Source: Litsea cubeba (Eukaryota; Streptophyta; Magnoliopsida; Laurales; Lauraceae). From it: 64,000 nucleotides of DNA. The notes beneath the pieces were generated by a model. It saw only the letters and a program-made list of their open reading frames with translations. It ran no database searches and was not told where the DNA came from. The stretch spans positions 3,817,934 through 3,881,933 of the forward strand of contig CM022949.1 of the NCBI GenBank assembly GCA_012931725.1, given 5' to 3'. This document shows positions 35,575 to 46,731 of this stretch, in pieces. The translations under genes and the position numbers were made by a program. The first letter of the stretch is position 1. Each line of letters opens with the position of its first letter.

Positions 35575-36795
35575 ATGGGTCCTTCTGTATCATCATCAGA
35601 GGGTAGTTTTTGTTACTTAACCAATGATCTGTTAATGGATATCCTTTCTAGATTGCCCCCAAAATCCCTAGTCACCTGCAAAAGTGTTTCCAAGACATTT
35701 CACCGTTTGGTTTTGACCATAATTCATTCCCCAACAGTGCCCAGGCCATTTTCTGGCATTTTCATTGTCGAAGTTGATCCCACCCAGGGAACAATGGAAT
35801 CCTTTGAGTATTTCGATTTCAAGATCAATGGGGCGGATTTGGATGATGAGAGCCTCAGCTTCTTACCCTGTGATCCAGATACTAGAATTATGGATTGTCG
35901 CGGCGGGCTTCTTCTCTGTGCTTCCACGACTTCGGTTGATGAAGATCAATGCTATGTGTGCAACCCTGTCACGAAGCAATGGGTGGCTCTGCCTCCGCCG
36001 CCCAAACATGGATTTAGTAACAATTGTAATTTTGATGTGAACCTTGCGTTGGTTCTTGATGAATCCTCTGATGTGTTCGTCTCTCACTATAAAGTCTTTC
36101 TATTTGTCACTCTCAATGGTGAGAATTTAAAACCGGAATTAGATGTCAATGTGGAATCTTCTAAGGATGGAAATGAAGAGCCATTAACAGATTTGTATGT
36201 CCATGTCTATTCTTCTAAGACGGGGCAATGGGTGGAGTCTAATGGGTATTCAATAGGCATCAGATTTAGGCTGTTGGAAAAGCGCGCTGAGTTTTTAAAT
36301 GGAGCTTTGCTTTTGCCAGCTGATCCTTCTCTATTTCTGAAATTTGATGTGGAGGAAGAGTATATTGAGGTGATGAACTTACCTACTTATTTGGATACTC
36401 CCCAGTTCATTCCATCCATTTGTTTGGGAGAGTCTCAAGGGTGTCTCAATTATGCCTACCACAATGGTTCCAAAATGGAAGTATGGATGCGTGAAAATAG
36501 TGAATGGGTTGTGAAGCATAGGATCAACCTTGATGACCTTGAATTTCCTGAACCCTTAGAAGATCCAGAATTTTTTGAAGATCCTATTGAGCCACTGGAC
36601 ATCCTAGCTTTTCATCCGACTAAAGATGCTATTTTTCTTAGGAACCAAGGTGTTTTCTCATGCTATGATTTTACTAGTGGAGCATTCGACATAGTTATGC
36701 GCTACGATTACGGGGCTGATGTTTCTATGTGCTTCTGGGTCTTCTCTTTCTCAGAATGTTTACGCTCTTTGGCCAATGCACATCCGAGGTCTTAA
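35575..36795 (+). CDS. F-box protein with FBA-type C-terminal domain
   Basis: This 406-aa protein is the intact copy of the pair. The F-box is at about residues 13-50 (YLTNDLLMDILSRLPPKSLV, then CKSVSKTFHRLV), which would bind SKP1/ASK in an SCF ubiquitin ligase. An F-box-associated domain follows, with LLLCAS, YVCNPVTKQWVALPPPPKHG (about 120-145) and a long beta-rich C-terminal part for substrate recognition (target unknown). The open frame extends upstream to 35086, but a likely 5' UTR intron (donor GGAAAG|gtactc at 35450/35451, acceptor TGTCAG|GAAGA at 35569/35570) removes that region. Copy 1 has the same donor, acceptor and ATG context, so 35575 is chosen; ATG at 35563 would fall in the intron. 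It resembles Arabidopsis At5g07610-like F-box proteins by memory. Confidence 0.9.
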   Translation: MGPSVSSSEGSFCYLTNDLLMDILSRLPPKSLVTCKSVSKTFHRLVLTIIHSPTVPRPFSGIFIVEVDPTQGTMESFEYFDFKINGADLDDESLSFLPCDPDTRIMDCRGGLLLCASTTSVDEDQCYVCNPVTKQWVALPPPPKHGFSNNCNFDVNLALVLDESSDVFVSHYKVFLFVTLNGENLKPELDVNVESSKDGNEEPLTDLYVHVYSSKTGQWVESNGYSIGIRFRLLEKRAEFLNGALLLPADPSLFLKFDVEEEYIEVMNLPTYLDTPQFIPSICLGESQGCLNYAYHNGSKMEVWMRENSEWVVKHRINLDDLEFPEPLEDPEFFEDPIEPLDILAFHPTKDAIFLRNQGVFSCYDFTSGAFDIVMRYDYGADVSMCFWVFSFSECLRSLANAHPRS

Positions 36796-38153
36796 TTAAA
36801 AAATTGATGTGAGTAGTCACTACTTTGTTCCTTTTTGTCTCCTCCTTTATTGGTTTTGATTGTTTTGTGTTTGAAGGCACACATTGTGTTTAGCTTACTT
36901 TATTGTATGCGTGGTTCTTATGAATTCCACAAAATGTAAGGGCCTTTTTCTTTACTGGAACTCTTCTAAATTCTTAGACATAGTAGAATACCTCAATCCT
37001 CCTTTGGACTTGGGCATCCATAAATTCCACCAAAAAGCAAAGGACTTGGAATTCCAGAATTCCAAAGGTCATTTGAGACCTTTTAGGTGGCTGGAAATTT
37101 GGAATTCTAGTGAAAAAACATGGCATTTGCAAATGCCAGTGGACAAGCCATCACATCATGCCATGAATTCCCCAACAAACCAAGTTCTTGTCAGAAATTC
37201 AGAGATTTTAGTAAAGAAACAGGCCCATAGGGCATCTATATATCTGAATGAATGAAAAAGATATGTCTTCACATGCCAAATTCTCTAGGAAGAGGTGCAA
37301 GCTTCCATGATATGCATGCCAAATTCTCTAGGAAGAGATGCAAGCTTCCATGATATGCGCCCCCCACCCAACCACATATCATGTAGATTGTCGTATCTTG
37401 TTCTGGTTAAACATTGAAACTTTTGTTGCCAATAAAATATTGTATTATACTGAGTATTTGCAACATAGTTGGGACAGAGCTTTAATGATGATGATGCTCA
37501 ATATTTGCTTATATCACTTTCTCCCTCTATTTGTCTTTGTGATTATGTTCAGATACCTTATATTAATCCCTGAGTAAATAATATTTTTCGCAAATGAATA
37601 TGGTAGCATACCATCTTCTTTCAAGACTAATGTTCATTTAACTACAGGAAGAAAATGAAAAGAGGGGCCTGATTTAGTATGAGCTGACCAGATCAAGCTG
37701 TAATAATTATGGCACACGTATTATTGAGAAAAACAAAACGAAAAGTAAGGGTCCACATGGTGTGTGTGTGTGACATACATATTAGTTACTACCGTTAACT
37801 ATGGGCCATCTATGATGAATTAGTAAGAATAATTTGTTGGCTTAAATGGTTCTACTGCTAATATCCATTGAGTTATTAGTTTATAAACAAAGTCATCATA
37901 TGGGGAAAAGTTAATAGTAGAATGATGAAGTGGGTGATTTGAACACATACTGAAACAAGCAAGTTCTATTAAATATTTTTTAAAAGGCAAAAGTCTCCCT
38001 TCATTTATTTTGATTGCTAATAATGGAGCCAACCCTATATATCCACCAGTTGTGACCACTTTTGAAATTTAAACTGCTCGAAAATCATTATCTCCTTATA
38101 TTAGTGCTAGGCCAAACTTAAGTTTAATCAGCTTCGGGCCCACTATTAGATTG
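36796..38153. other. F-box 3' flank, copy B
   Basis: It is paralogous to 17833-22010: GGTTTTGATTGTTTTGTGTT, CTTACTTTATTGTATGC and GATGATTTGAA-type landmarks occur in order. It includes a 43-bp tandem duplication (37273-37358) and about 300 bp (36945-37250) not seen in copy A. No CACTA-like MITE is present at the site corresponding to 20811 and 21797. Confidence 0.7.
37273..37358. repeat. 43-bp tandem duplication
   Basis: ATGCCAAATTCTCTAGGAAG and GCAAGCTTCCATGATATGC occur twice, starting at 37273 and 37316. Confidence 0.85.
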
Positions 38154-38463
38154 TGTTGGGAAGTCCCACATCCCACATCACCCAAGTCCAAGGTTGGATA
38201 GGGCTTCGTATACCTGTTTGGGCCTTCCACTTATCAGCTTAAGTTTTTGGGTTGTAAATGGTTTCTTATATGGTATTAGAGCAGGTTCCGATCCCGTCGT
38301 TCTTGTGTAGCCCACGTGACAGGCATGTCCATGAAATCTGTTGGGCATGCATGTGAGGGGAGTGTTGGGAAGTCCAAGTCCAAGGTTGGATAGAGCTTCG
38401 TATACCTGTTTGGGCTTTCCACCTATCAGCTTAAGCTTTTGTGTTGGTATATGGTATCTTACA
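38154..38463 (+). mobile_element. TRIM (miniature LTR retrotransposon)
   Basis: It is 310 bp in total. The 5' LTR is 38154-38270 and the 3' LTR 38363-38463, both starting TGTTGGGAAGTCC and ending TCTTA(T/C)A. The primer-binding site TGGTATTAGAGC follows the 5' LTR directly (38271), and a purine tract GTGAGGGGAG precedes the 3' LTR. The target duplication GATTG is perfect (38149-38153, 38464-38468). It has no coding capacity, and was presumably mobilised by another element's proteins. Confidence 0.93.
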
Positions 38464-39233
38464 GATTGATCATGTGTACAATATGTGTTGTCATTCTTTA
38501 TATTTTTATTTTTAATTTGATCACGTGATTATATAAGATTCATCGATGGTGAGCCCAAATTGATTGGAGCAGAATTTTGACCCAAGGCAAATACATGTGA
38601 GGATAATTATTTGTATGGTTTAAATTAAAGAAGGTATTCCCTGTTGGTGGATATAAAGGCTAGCTTCATCATTGGAAATCAAAAGAAAAGGAAGGGCTCT
38701 TCCTTTTTAACGTTCAAGGCCTTTTTTTCCTTTTAGGGAATATTTAACATAAAATTCTAAACGGAGAGATCTAAGTTAGTAAATCTCATGCGTTTCAATG
38801 ACCATATTAAATATACCTAATATGACTAAAATACCTTTAAAAGGCATCATAAACAAATGGCATCTTTGTCTAGAAAAGATCTGTTTGGAGGCCATATCAT
38901 TTTTCTTTTTTTGGATTAGGATATGTAGCCAATATATATATAGGCTAGTTGAAAGATAAGGTTTTGATTAACCAAAAGTGGACCGCACGAAACAATGCAT
39001 GTACATGCAGATTCCTCACATCAGGTTGCTTCTTCATGAATGTAAAATGGAAAATTTGTATTATGATAGTCTCTCAACATTTGCAATGGTCTAGACTTGA
39101 ACTTCCCTACATTATTATATCATTGTACATATTTGTTTGTCTAGCCTTTTCTAAGATTACATGGATCCCCTACTTTTATTTTATTTTTTTCTATATTTTT
39201 AAACCCCTTTATGGTTATATCACATCGCTAGTA

Positions 39234-39250
39234 CCATTCAAAAAAAAAAA
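39234..39250 (+). mobile_element. 17-bp ultra-truncated L1-like insertion
   Basis: A 16-bp direct repeat TATCACATCGCTAGTA (39218-39233 and 39251-39266) flanks only CCATTC and an A run. Long duplications around an A-tail are the mark of L1 retroposition, and the preceded TACCATT..CAAAA resembles the L1 3' end at 53647-53752. Confidence 0.7.
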
Positions 39251-41181
39251 TATCACATCGCTAGTAGTTGAGCTTTAAGATCTGGAACTTTAGGCTGTTT
39301 TTTTTTTTTTTTTCTCTGATAATGCTGTGCAAATGTCTTAATTCATTGAAATTAAGTAAAACTACAATTTGTGTTTTACCAAGACTCTCTCCAAGTAGTT
39401 CCCCTTAGTCCTCTAAGGTTTAAAAGGGTAGTGAAAGTTCAATTTGCAATGGGAATCCAGATGAATCTGAAATTTGTAAATTGACCAGTGACTTTGAGAA
39501 ATGTTGTGTGGACTTTCTTAAAATAAGGTGGTTTCAAGCTTTTTTTTTTTTTTCTACACTATGGATCGACCAGACTTGATTGTTATATGATCAAGTTGAT
39601 TACAAGGGGTTGACCAGCTTAAACCCTTTAAAGATAGCAGAGGGCCTACACATTTCATATTGACGCCCGAGGGCCTCCCACCAATATTCCCTTTTATCAC
39701 TCTTTTGCTCATATCCCGCGATATCACAGTATGGCGCAGATGGCCTAACATGAAATCCACCCCTTTCTTCTTCTCCTTCTTAAAATCGCATGTAGCTCTT
39801 CTTTTCGTTTTTCCGTGTTCCTCTTCCTTCTCTTGATTGTTCCAGCATTAACTTGTATTTGTTTCTAGGGTTTCCATCCTTGGGCATTTATTCATTTTTT
39901 CCCCTTAGTTTCTTGATTTCTTGACTTCCTTTTTCTTTGCTGCTGGTGTTCCTTGGACATTGCCCCACCATTTTCTTTTCCAGAAGACCTTCAGAAGGCA
40001 CTCTAGGGATAGTCTTGTCAGTGAATGTCGCACTCTCTCACATTAAAACAGCCCATTGGATGATCAATTACATTTCATAAATGCTTACCACTTGTTTACA
40101 ATCCAATCTCTCATACCCACGTTTTAAATCGTGAAAGAAAATGCCAGCTTGAATGAATTTGAGAAACATTTATAAAATTATTATGGCCCTGCAAAAGAAA
40201 ATGCCAGCTCCTTCCAATGTACATTATCTGTTCTGTAGGACCCATGTTTTGAACATGTACAGCCAATTGAAGTGGTGTGCACATGTGCCAGCCCTACATG
40301 CCCATTACGGGCCTAATTAGGACTCAATTGGGCTTCATACGCTCTTGCTTCAGACTCCGTTGCTTGAAAAAGACTCAACCTCGAGTCTATATCCGCCATT
40401 CGCTGCTTTCATTTTCACTTCCTTTTCTGCTTCTGCTATCACTTCTATCTTCTAGCTGGACTTGAATAGGTGGAGATCTGTCATGACTTGGTTTGAAAAA
40501 TAGACTGATGCAATTCATCTGGGCCTACGACTTGATCTATGGTAGATCTCACCGTTCAATTCTTTCCCAAAAAACTAGTACATCTAATACTTGCAAATCA
40601 TACTTCCTATCATCTATACAATTTATCATATATGCACCCTTCTTCATGCAACAAATCATGGTAAATCGGATCCTTGTAATCATCATCTATCGCAAATTCA
40701 CAGTCACCATCATATGATTCGTTATCATAATCTAGATAATCATTGCTGCCATCTTCGAAATGTAGGTCTCGAGGCTTGACTCATACCAATCGTCGAGTCA
40801 AAATCTCAATTTGTTGTCACAAATCCTAGATCTCAAGGTCACGAGGATCTAATTGGCTTCCCTCATCATTTTCTACATCTTGCCGGTGTGGACAACCTTG
40901 TCCCCTTTGTGGTGGCATGGTGTTGAGAATGGAATCAACAATCAATCGATTAGGATTGTTTTATTTTGATACCAATTGACGCAGTGCTGATTAGCAAAAT
41001 CGGACGATAGCACAAATGGATTTAACTCGATTGAATCGAAAAACCCCAATTAAATATTAGCTCTACCCGGACTACAACCAATTATGCTAAGGAAGTAAGT
41101 GGAATATTAGCTTACTCCAAATCGCTAATTCCCACTTGATTGTCTTCAATCGTTTGGGAAACACACTCTCAATACAATGGA

Positions 41182-41691
41182 TTAAGAAGCACGGACATGG
41201 ACACGGACACGGACACGACACGACACGGACACGCCGACACGGCATTTCTCAAAAAAGTAGGACACGGACACGTTAGGGACACGTTAATAATTAATAATAA
41301 TATATCTAATCATATACTAAAAGATACTATCATTTTAACTTTGTAATCAATTTAGCAATCAAATAAGTTATGACCTTTTACAAAGAGCCCCCTTTTCTTT
41401 TCATTTTTTACTCTAATTTTATTATTTTAACTTTGTAATCAATTTAGCAAACAAATAAGTTATGACCTTTTACAAACAGCCCCCTTTTCTTTTCATTTTT
41501 TACTCTAATTTTATTTATTTTTTCTAATTAAAAGAGGCCAGCGTGTCTCCAGCGTGTCCAAAATATTAAAAATAAAAAAAAATAATCAGGACACTCTTTT
41601 GGGCGTGTCCGACACGTGTCGGAGCGTGTACGTGTCCAACACGTGTCGGACACCGACACTCTGGCCCCGGAGAAGTGTCCGTGCTTCCTAG
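41182..41691. mobile_element. 510-bp inverted-repeat element rich in GGACACG
   Basis: It begins TTAAGAAGCACGGACA and ends with the imperfect complement (TGTCCGTGCTTCCTAG), flanked by ACAATGGA on both sides (41174-41181, 41692-41699), an 8-bp target duplication. Both arms are packed with GGACACG/CGTGTCC repeats; the middle holds a 92-bp tandem duplication. It is non-coding. Confidence 0.82.
41337..41518. repeat. 92-bp tandem duplication inside the element
   Basis: AACTTTGTAATCAATTTAGC and AGCCCCCTTTTCTTTTC occur twice, starting at 41337 and 41429, with only a few mismatches. Confidence 0.9.
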
Positions 41692-41920
41692 ACAATGGAG
41701 AAGAAGAGGATAAAGGAGCAACCATGCATCACTTTAATTAAAAGAATAAATCATAAAATCATGAGTTGGACATCTCATACATGGTGTGTCTATAATATCT
41801 CCAGTGAATTAGAAGTCCTAATTTACTTTTTAATATTTATAAATTAATTTTCCCAAACGGCTAAAGAAAGAAAATCAATATTAATAGTCCTTGCTAATTA
41901 CTTGATAATTTAGATATACG

Positions 41921-42010
41921 AAAATAGAAAATGCATAAAGTCCCTCATCCATTGGGTGTTCCTTGAAAATAGAAAGTGCATAAATTCCCTCATCCATTGG
42001 ACGTTCCCTT
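41921..42010. repeat. 45-bp tandem duplication
   Basis: AAAATAGAAARTGCATAAA and CCCTCATCCATTGG occur twice, starting at 41921 and 41966. Confidence 0.85.
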
Positions 42011-42992
42011 CCTTTTGTGACCCTATGTATCTTCTTGTAGATCTTTGCCACATGTTCTTTGGCTAGTTTTCTGAAGTCATACTCCTTCCTTTGAAAGTTC
42101 TTAATTTGAGATGCCTTAATGGACAAACAATAGGTTGTTTTTAGAAAGCTGCCAATTGGCATTGCTTGCATAAGAAGCTAATGGGCATGCCACATTATGT
42201 GGGCTGTGGGTCCCATGTTTTGAGCATGTGGAGCCAATTAAAATGGTGTGCACATCGGCCAGGCCTACATGTCCATTTCAGGCTTGATTAGGGCTCAATT
42301 GGACGTCATACGCTCCTGCTTCATAAATCTCCTGATGGTTTTTTAATGGTGGTTAGATATGGTGGAGTTGGTTCTAAGTGTTTGATTAGCCTTGTTGCAA
42401 ACTCTGTGTTTTTAAAAGACAAGTGGAAAGTGTGGAGTGCAAAAACTTCTCAGGATAGCAATGTAGAGCAAGTGGCAAAACAATTTCTGGAATAAGATCT
42501 CATAAAATAATGCTGGACTTTGGAAGGCTTGAACAATAGTGTCAACTTCAGACAGCCACAACTTTTGATCTGGATGTCATATCGCGGTGCACAAGTACTC
42601 ATTTTGAAGCTATCGACGTCTCTGTACTCTCGACACCTGCCTCTAGACAGCGCTATCATCAAAGGAGAAATAAGGTTGTTTGAAGGTCAAAATGCAATTT
42701 TCATGCGAAACTTAGTAACTTACCATCTATACTATTTTTTTTTCTTATTTTAGTATTTTTTTAGCTTGTTTGAGTATGAACTTCTGTGGAAGGCTTTAGA
42801 AAGTAATATTTAGTCCAAGGGTCTTGATGTTATTTGGTTTTACTATTTATGGTATTTTTTACTATTTCAGAATAGTTAAGGTTTTGGACCCTATTTAAGT
42901 CATTGTTAGTATTTTCCTGTGGATTCCAGGTTTTGTTATCAGGTTTAGGACACTGATCTTCTTCCTTTACTCTTTTGCGCTTTCCCCTCCAC

Positions 42993-43174
42993 GAGATAGC
43001 CATGAAAGGGTAATTTTATTTTTCCTCTAAATTCTCGTAACATGGGCTTCTACGTGGTATCCTTTTGGATAACTGTGGGGCTTGAGATAGCCATGAAAGG
43101 GTAATTTTATTTCTCCTCTAAATTCTCGTAACATGGGCTTCAACATGGTATCCTTTTGGATAACTGTGGGGCTG
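42993..43174. repeat. 91-bp tandem duplication
   Basis: GAGATAGCCATGAAAGGGTA through GGATAACTGTGGGGCT is repeated almost exactly, starting at 42993 and 43084. Confidence 0.92.
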
Positions 43175-44329
43175 CTTGGATCCTACATAGTTACATGTCT
43201 CTTAGATTCTTATCACTCTTCTTAGTCATGAGAATCCACCCATACAGGGAACTGATAAACATGTAGGATGGGCTGGGTGTTTGCATGAATGAGGACTGCT
43301 CTTTGTGAACTAGTGGTTAGTAATTCAGCACTTTTCCGATGGCCTTATCTGTACTTTGATTGATCCTTGTGTCGATAAAGGCATATGGTCGGGCATGAAT
43401 TTGATTCTGCGTGGAAGGGAATGGTGTTATATGCATGTGAGCACTTCATGGAGTAACTGTCTAAATTTTTTTGTTAAATTGCTGGATTTCTGGTTAATGC
43501 TTATAGAGTGGAATAAAATGCATTACTAGAAAGCAACTTAGGGTTTTATTACAACTGCTCTCTAATTGAGCTTTCACATTTGATCTGTTTTTGTAGTTGT
43601 GTTTGAGATGTGTGGTGGGTGGTGCGATGGTGGTGTTGGTTGTCAAGGTTACTTGCGTGGCTGATGTTACTATTTTGTTAGGTTGTGTAAGAGGAGTCAT
43701 GCTGACTTGTAATCAACATCCACTATTTTTGTAGCTGGGCATGTTGATAAAAAATGATTGTTTCCATCTTGTTTTGAAAATATTAAAAATGGATATTTAG
43801 AGCAAATATCATCTACCTGGCCATTACCGATCATTATTGGATTGCCATCGTTACCCCTTAATGAAGGTATATTGTTGCCACATGAAAACCAAATTGGGGA
43901 TTTTTTCTAACCAACACTCCACTGTGATAGCATGCGTGCCCATCTGGACCTAGCAGTGCTGATCTTCTTTATCATTCCACATGGATCAGGTCTTCAGATA
44001 CGGTCATCTGTTCCTAGCTGAATATTTCCCTTCCTTTTACTCACACTAAAGGCCATCTAAATGTTGATAATTCTTTTCTTTTATTGTACAATTTTGAATG
44101 CAGAATAGATCTGAAGAAGTGCAAGTTATCCAAAGATTTGGCTCAAGATGGATCAGAATGGAGAGAGAGAATTAATATAGCCAAACCCAACATAGTTGCA
44201 ACAAGGCTTTGATGATAATAATGGTGATGATGGCTTGCCCAACGACGTGATCCACTGTATGACTTGCTTATTTGATCTTCATAAGGAATCTTGGTGATTT
44301 TGACGGTTTTGTTGTTTATCTCCAGTGAC

Positions 44330-45345
44330 TAAGACATATCCTTCACAAAAACTTTATTTGACTTCTTTATTCGAACTTCCTATGATTGGAATTGTATCCA
44401 ACAATCCTGTAGGTGGTTTCAGTTATGATCATCAAAGGTTGCTTTATTAATGTTCTTCCCAGGTGGATGAATGTTTTTATGATAGTTGTTGTAAGTTTAT
44501 AAACCTTTTATGAATGAAAGCCTGATCTGTATCTTACAGGAGATTTTAGCTTTTTCTGTTTAGGTATCCTATCTAAAAGCAGGTGGCATTAGCCGTCATT
44601 ACCTGTTGCATTCTAAAAAGGACGAGCATTAGTAGCAGTTACCTGCTGTTCATATATTAATATTCCTTTAACCATTTGGCATGTTATCCTCTGATCTAAT
44701 GGGAAAAAGAAAAAAAAAACAGGCCCTTGGATACCACCTGGTTGCTATGTTATGTACCCTAATTTAGTTGCAAATATGAACAAAACTGTCACTGATCAAG
44801 AACCCAAACACAAACCTTCATTTACGCATAAGCTATTTACCCTGTCTAAAACCGGCCTTTGGGTGTAATTGGATGAAATGAGTTGGAGAAAAAATGTATA
44901 GATGATTATGAGAAACTGAGATGGAAAAAGCCCATTTCTATGCCAATTCTCTTCCGGTACAATTGGATGAGAAAGGGTGTAAGAGAAATCAAAGGGGAAG
45001 GTATTCCACAGTTTAAATCATCCCATATGTGGGAACTTGGCAAGTTGGTGGAACAGGTCCTAGTTGTCCCACTCAATTCAGTATGTGGCTAACCCACCTA
45101 AAAGTACAATCTCTATTCCAAAAACACAAAATAATGAAAAGAAATAAAGCCTCTTTGGACAACAATTCACAAGACGGGGTCACTGATCATAAATTATAAA
45201 GAAGAAAATCTTCAAGGTCCTGCCTAGCAAGGAAAAATGAAAGAAGAAGCTCCCATATCATGACTGGGTAGGATCTTATACAAGCACTCCTGAAGACATA
45301 AACTGGTGTATGACTGTTGATGTGCAACTGGCCTTAAAAGAAAAG
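44330..45345. repeat. Counterpart of 22290-24310
   Basis: See the entry at 22290. Here the two shared blocks are separated by about 500 bp without transposons, so this copy is nearer the ancestral arrangement. It ends about 80 bp before the CCCH gene's stop codon. Confidence 0.8.
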
Positions 45346-45422
45346 CCCCCATAAAGGCCATAAAGAATAGCCCCTGAAAAAATTAATACGTAGGAATATA
45401 CAATAATCAGATATTCATAACA

Positions 45423-46653
45423 TTAGAACTTTAGCCACCTCTTCTCTTTCTCCTTACTAACTACAGCATTCGAAACAGATGCATGAGCTTCCTCAGCATC
45501 TGCTAAAGCTCTACGAGTCTCCTCTAACTTCCGGGAAACAGCTTCAAATACTGCCTTCTCTTTGCGGTTCCGACTCACCATCTCTTCCAGCTTCTCAACC
45601 CTGTTTCTTAACTCTTTCATCTCATCATCATAGGCAATCAGGGATCGCCGGTCTTCTTTCTTCACATGTTTGGCCTCACTTGAGCCCATATTCTGCTTCT
45701 TGCCTGATCTGTTTTCTGCTTCACCTTGCATTGCAAGCTGATTGTTGATGAAATTGAAGACATCTGGCTGCTGCTCTTCTGCAGCTTTAGCAGCTCGCAC
45801 AGCAGCTGCATATTTCTTATCGCGTTTCCTTTTACCACCTCTGCTACGCTTTTTCCCCTGACTTGCTTCATTGCCTTCTTGCTCGTTTGAAACAAGTGCA
45901 TGGTCGAGTGACTGCTTCGGTGGGAGGACTCTTACGGGGACAGGATCAACCATTCCTTGACCTGATATGCCCAAGCCCATTCCCTCACGGTAACCCATGT
46001 TGGCCATCATTTTAGAAGCTATGCCCCGCGTGTGATGCTCCCACTTTGCAAACACAGCAGTTTCTGTTTGAACACCACGCTGTAATGCAGTAGATTCTAA
46101 AAAGCCAATACCTTGAGTATTTGTTCCATTCTCATGATCATCATCAGCAGAATCAGATGTTTCTGAGCTCGAGTCATCTTCTTCCAATTCCTCTTCACTC
46201 ATTTGAGCATATTCAGACAAAGAAAGTGCCTCACACCCAAGCTTCGCTGAGCTTCCATCATCACAGAAAACAACTTGTGCCAACTTAAGTTGGTCATCCC
46301 ATGACTCAAGCTCAGCCCCCTTCCAGATACCAGCACAGCTCCCTGACACAGCCCAAATGCTAGATCCCACCAATGATTGATGCCATGTGGTTGGAATATA
46401 GTGTTTCAATGAAGATAATGGAACATTAACTCCTGCACAAATTATCTCCATCAGATAACGATACCTTTGCTTAGTCATTTGGATTGTAATATCAATAAGA
46501 AGTGAACCCAACTAAGCAATAGGTCCATGCAATATTTCCTCAAGAAAGGAAACAATGTAAATAGTATTTTGCTGTATAAATAGCAGACAGCAAACTAGAT
46601 CAATTACGAATATAAATGGTCATTGTATATGTCAAAAGTGGTCTGAACTCTGA

Positions 46654-46691
<38 letters not shown>

Positions 46692-46695
46692 GATG

Positions 46696-46731
<36 letters not shown>

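Larger units (their letters stand above)
38469..45422. other. Gene-free interval between the F-box and CCCH genes
   Basis: It contains only repeats listed separately: the mini L1, a 510-bp inverted-repeat element, tandem duplications, and the 44330-45345 segment shared with 22290-24310. 40237-40350 and 42208-42325 are a dispersed direct repeat (CCCATGTTTTGA.CATGT, TGGTGTGCACAT, TCATACGCTC.TGCTTC). No conserved protein was recognised. Confidence 0.6.
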
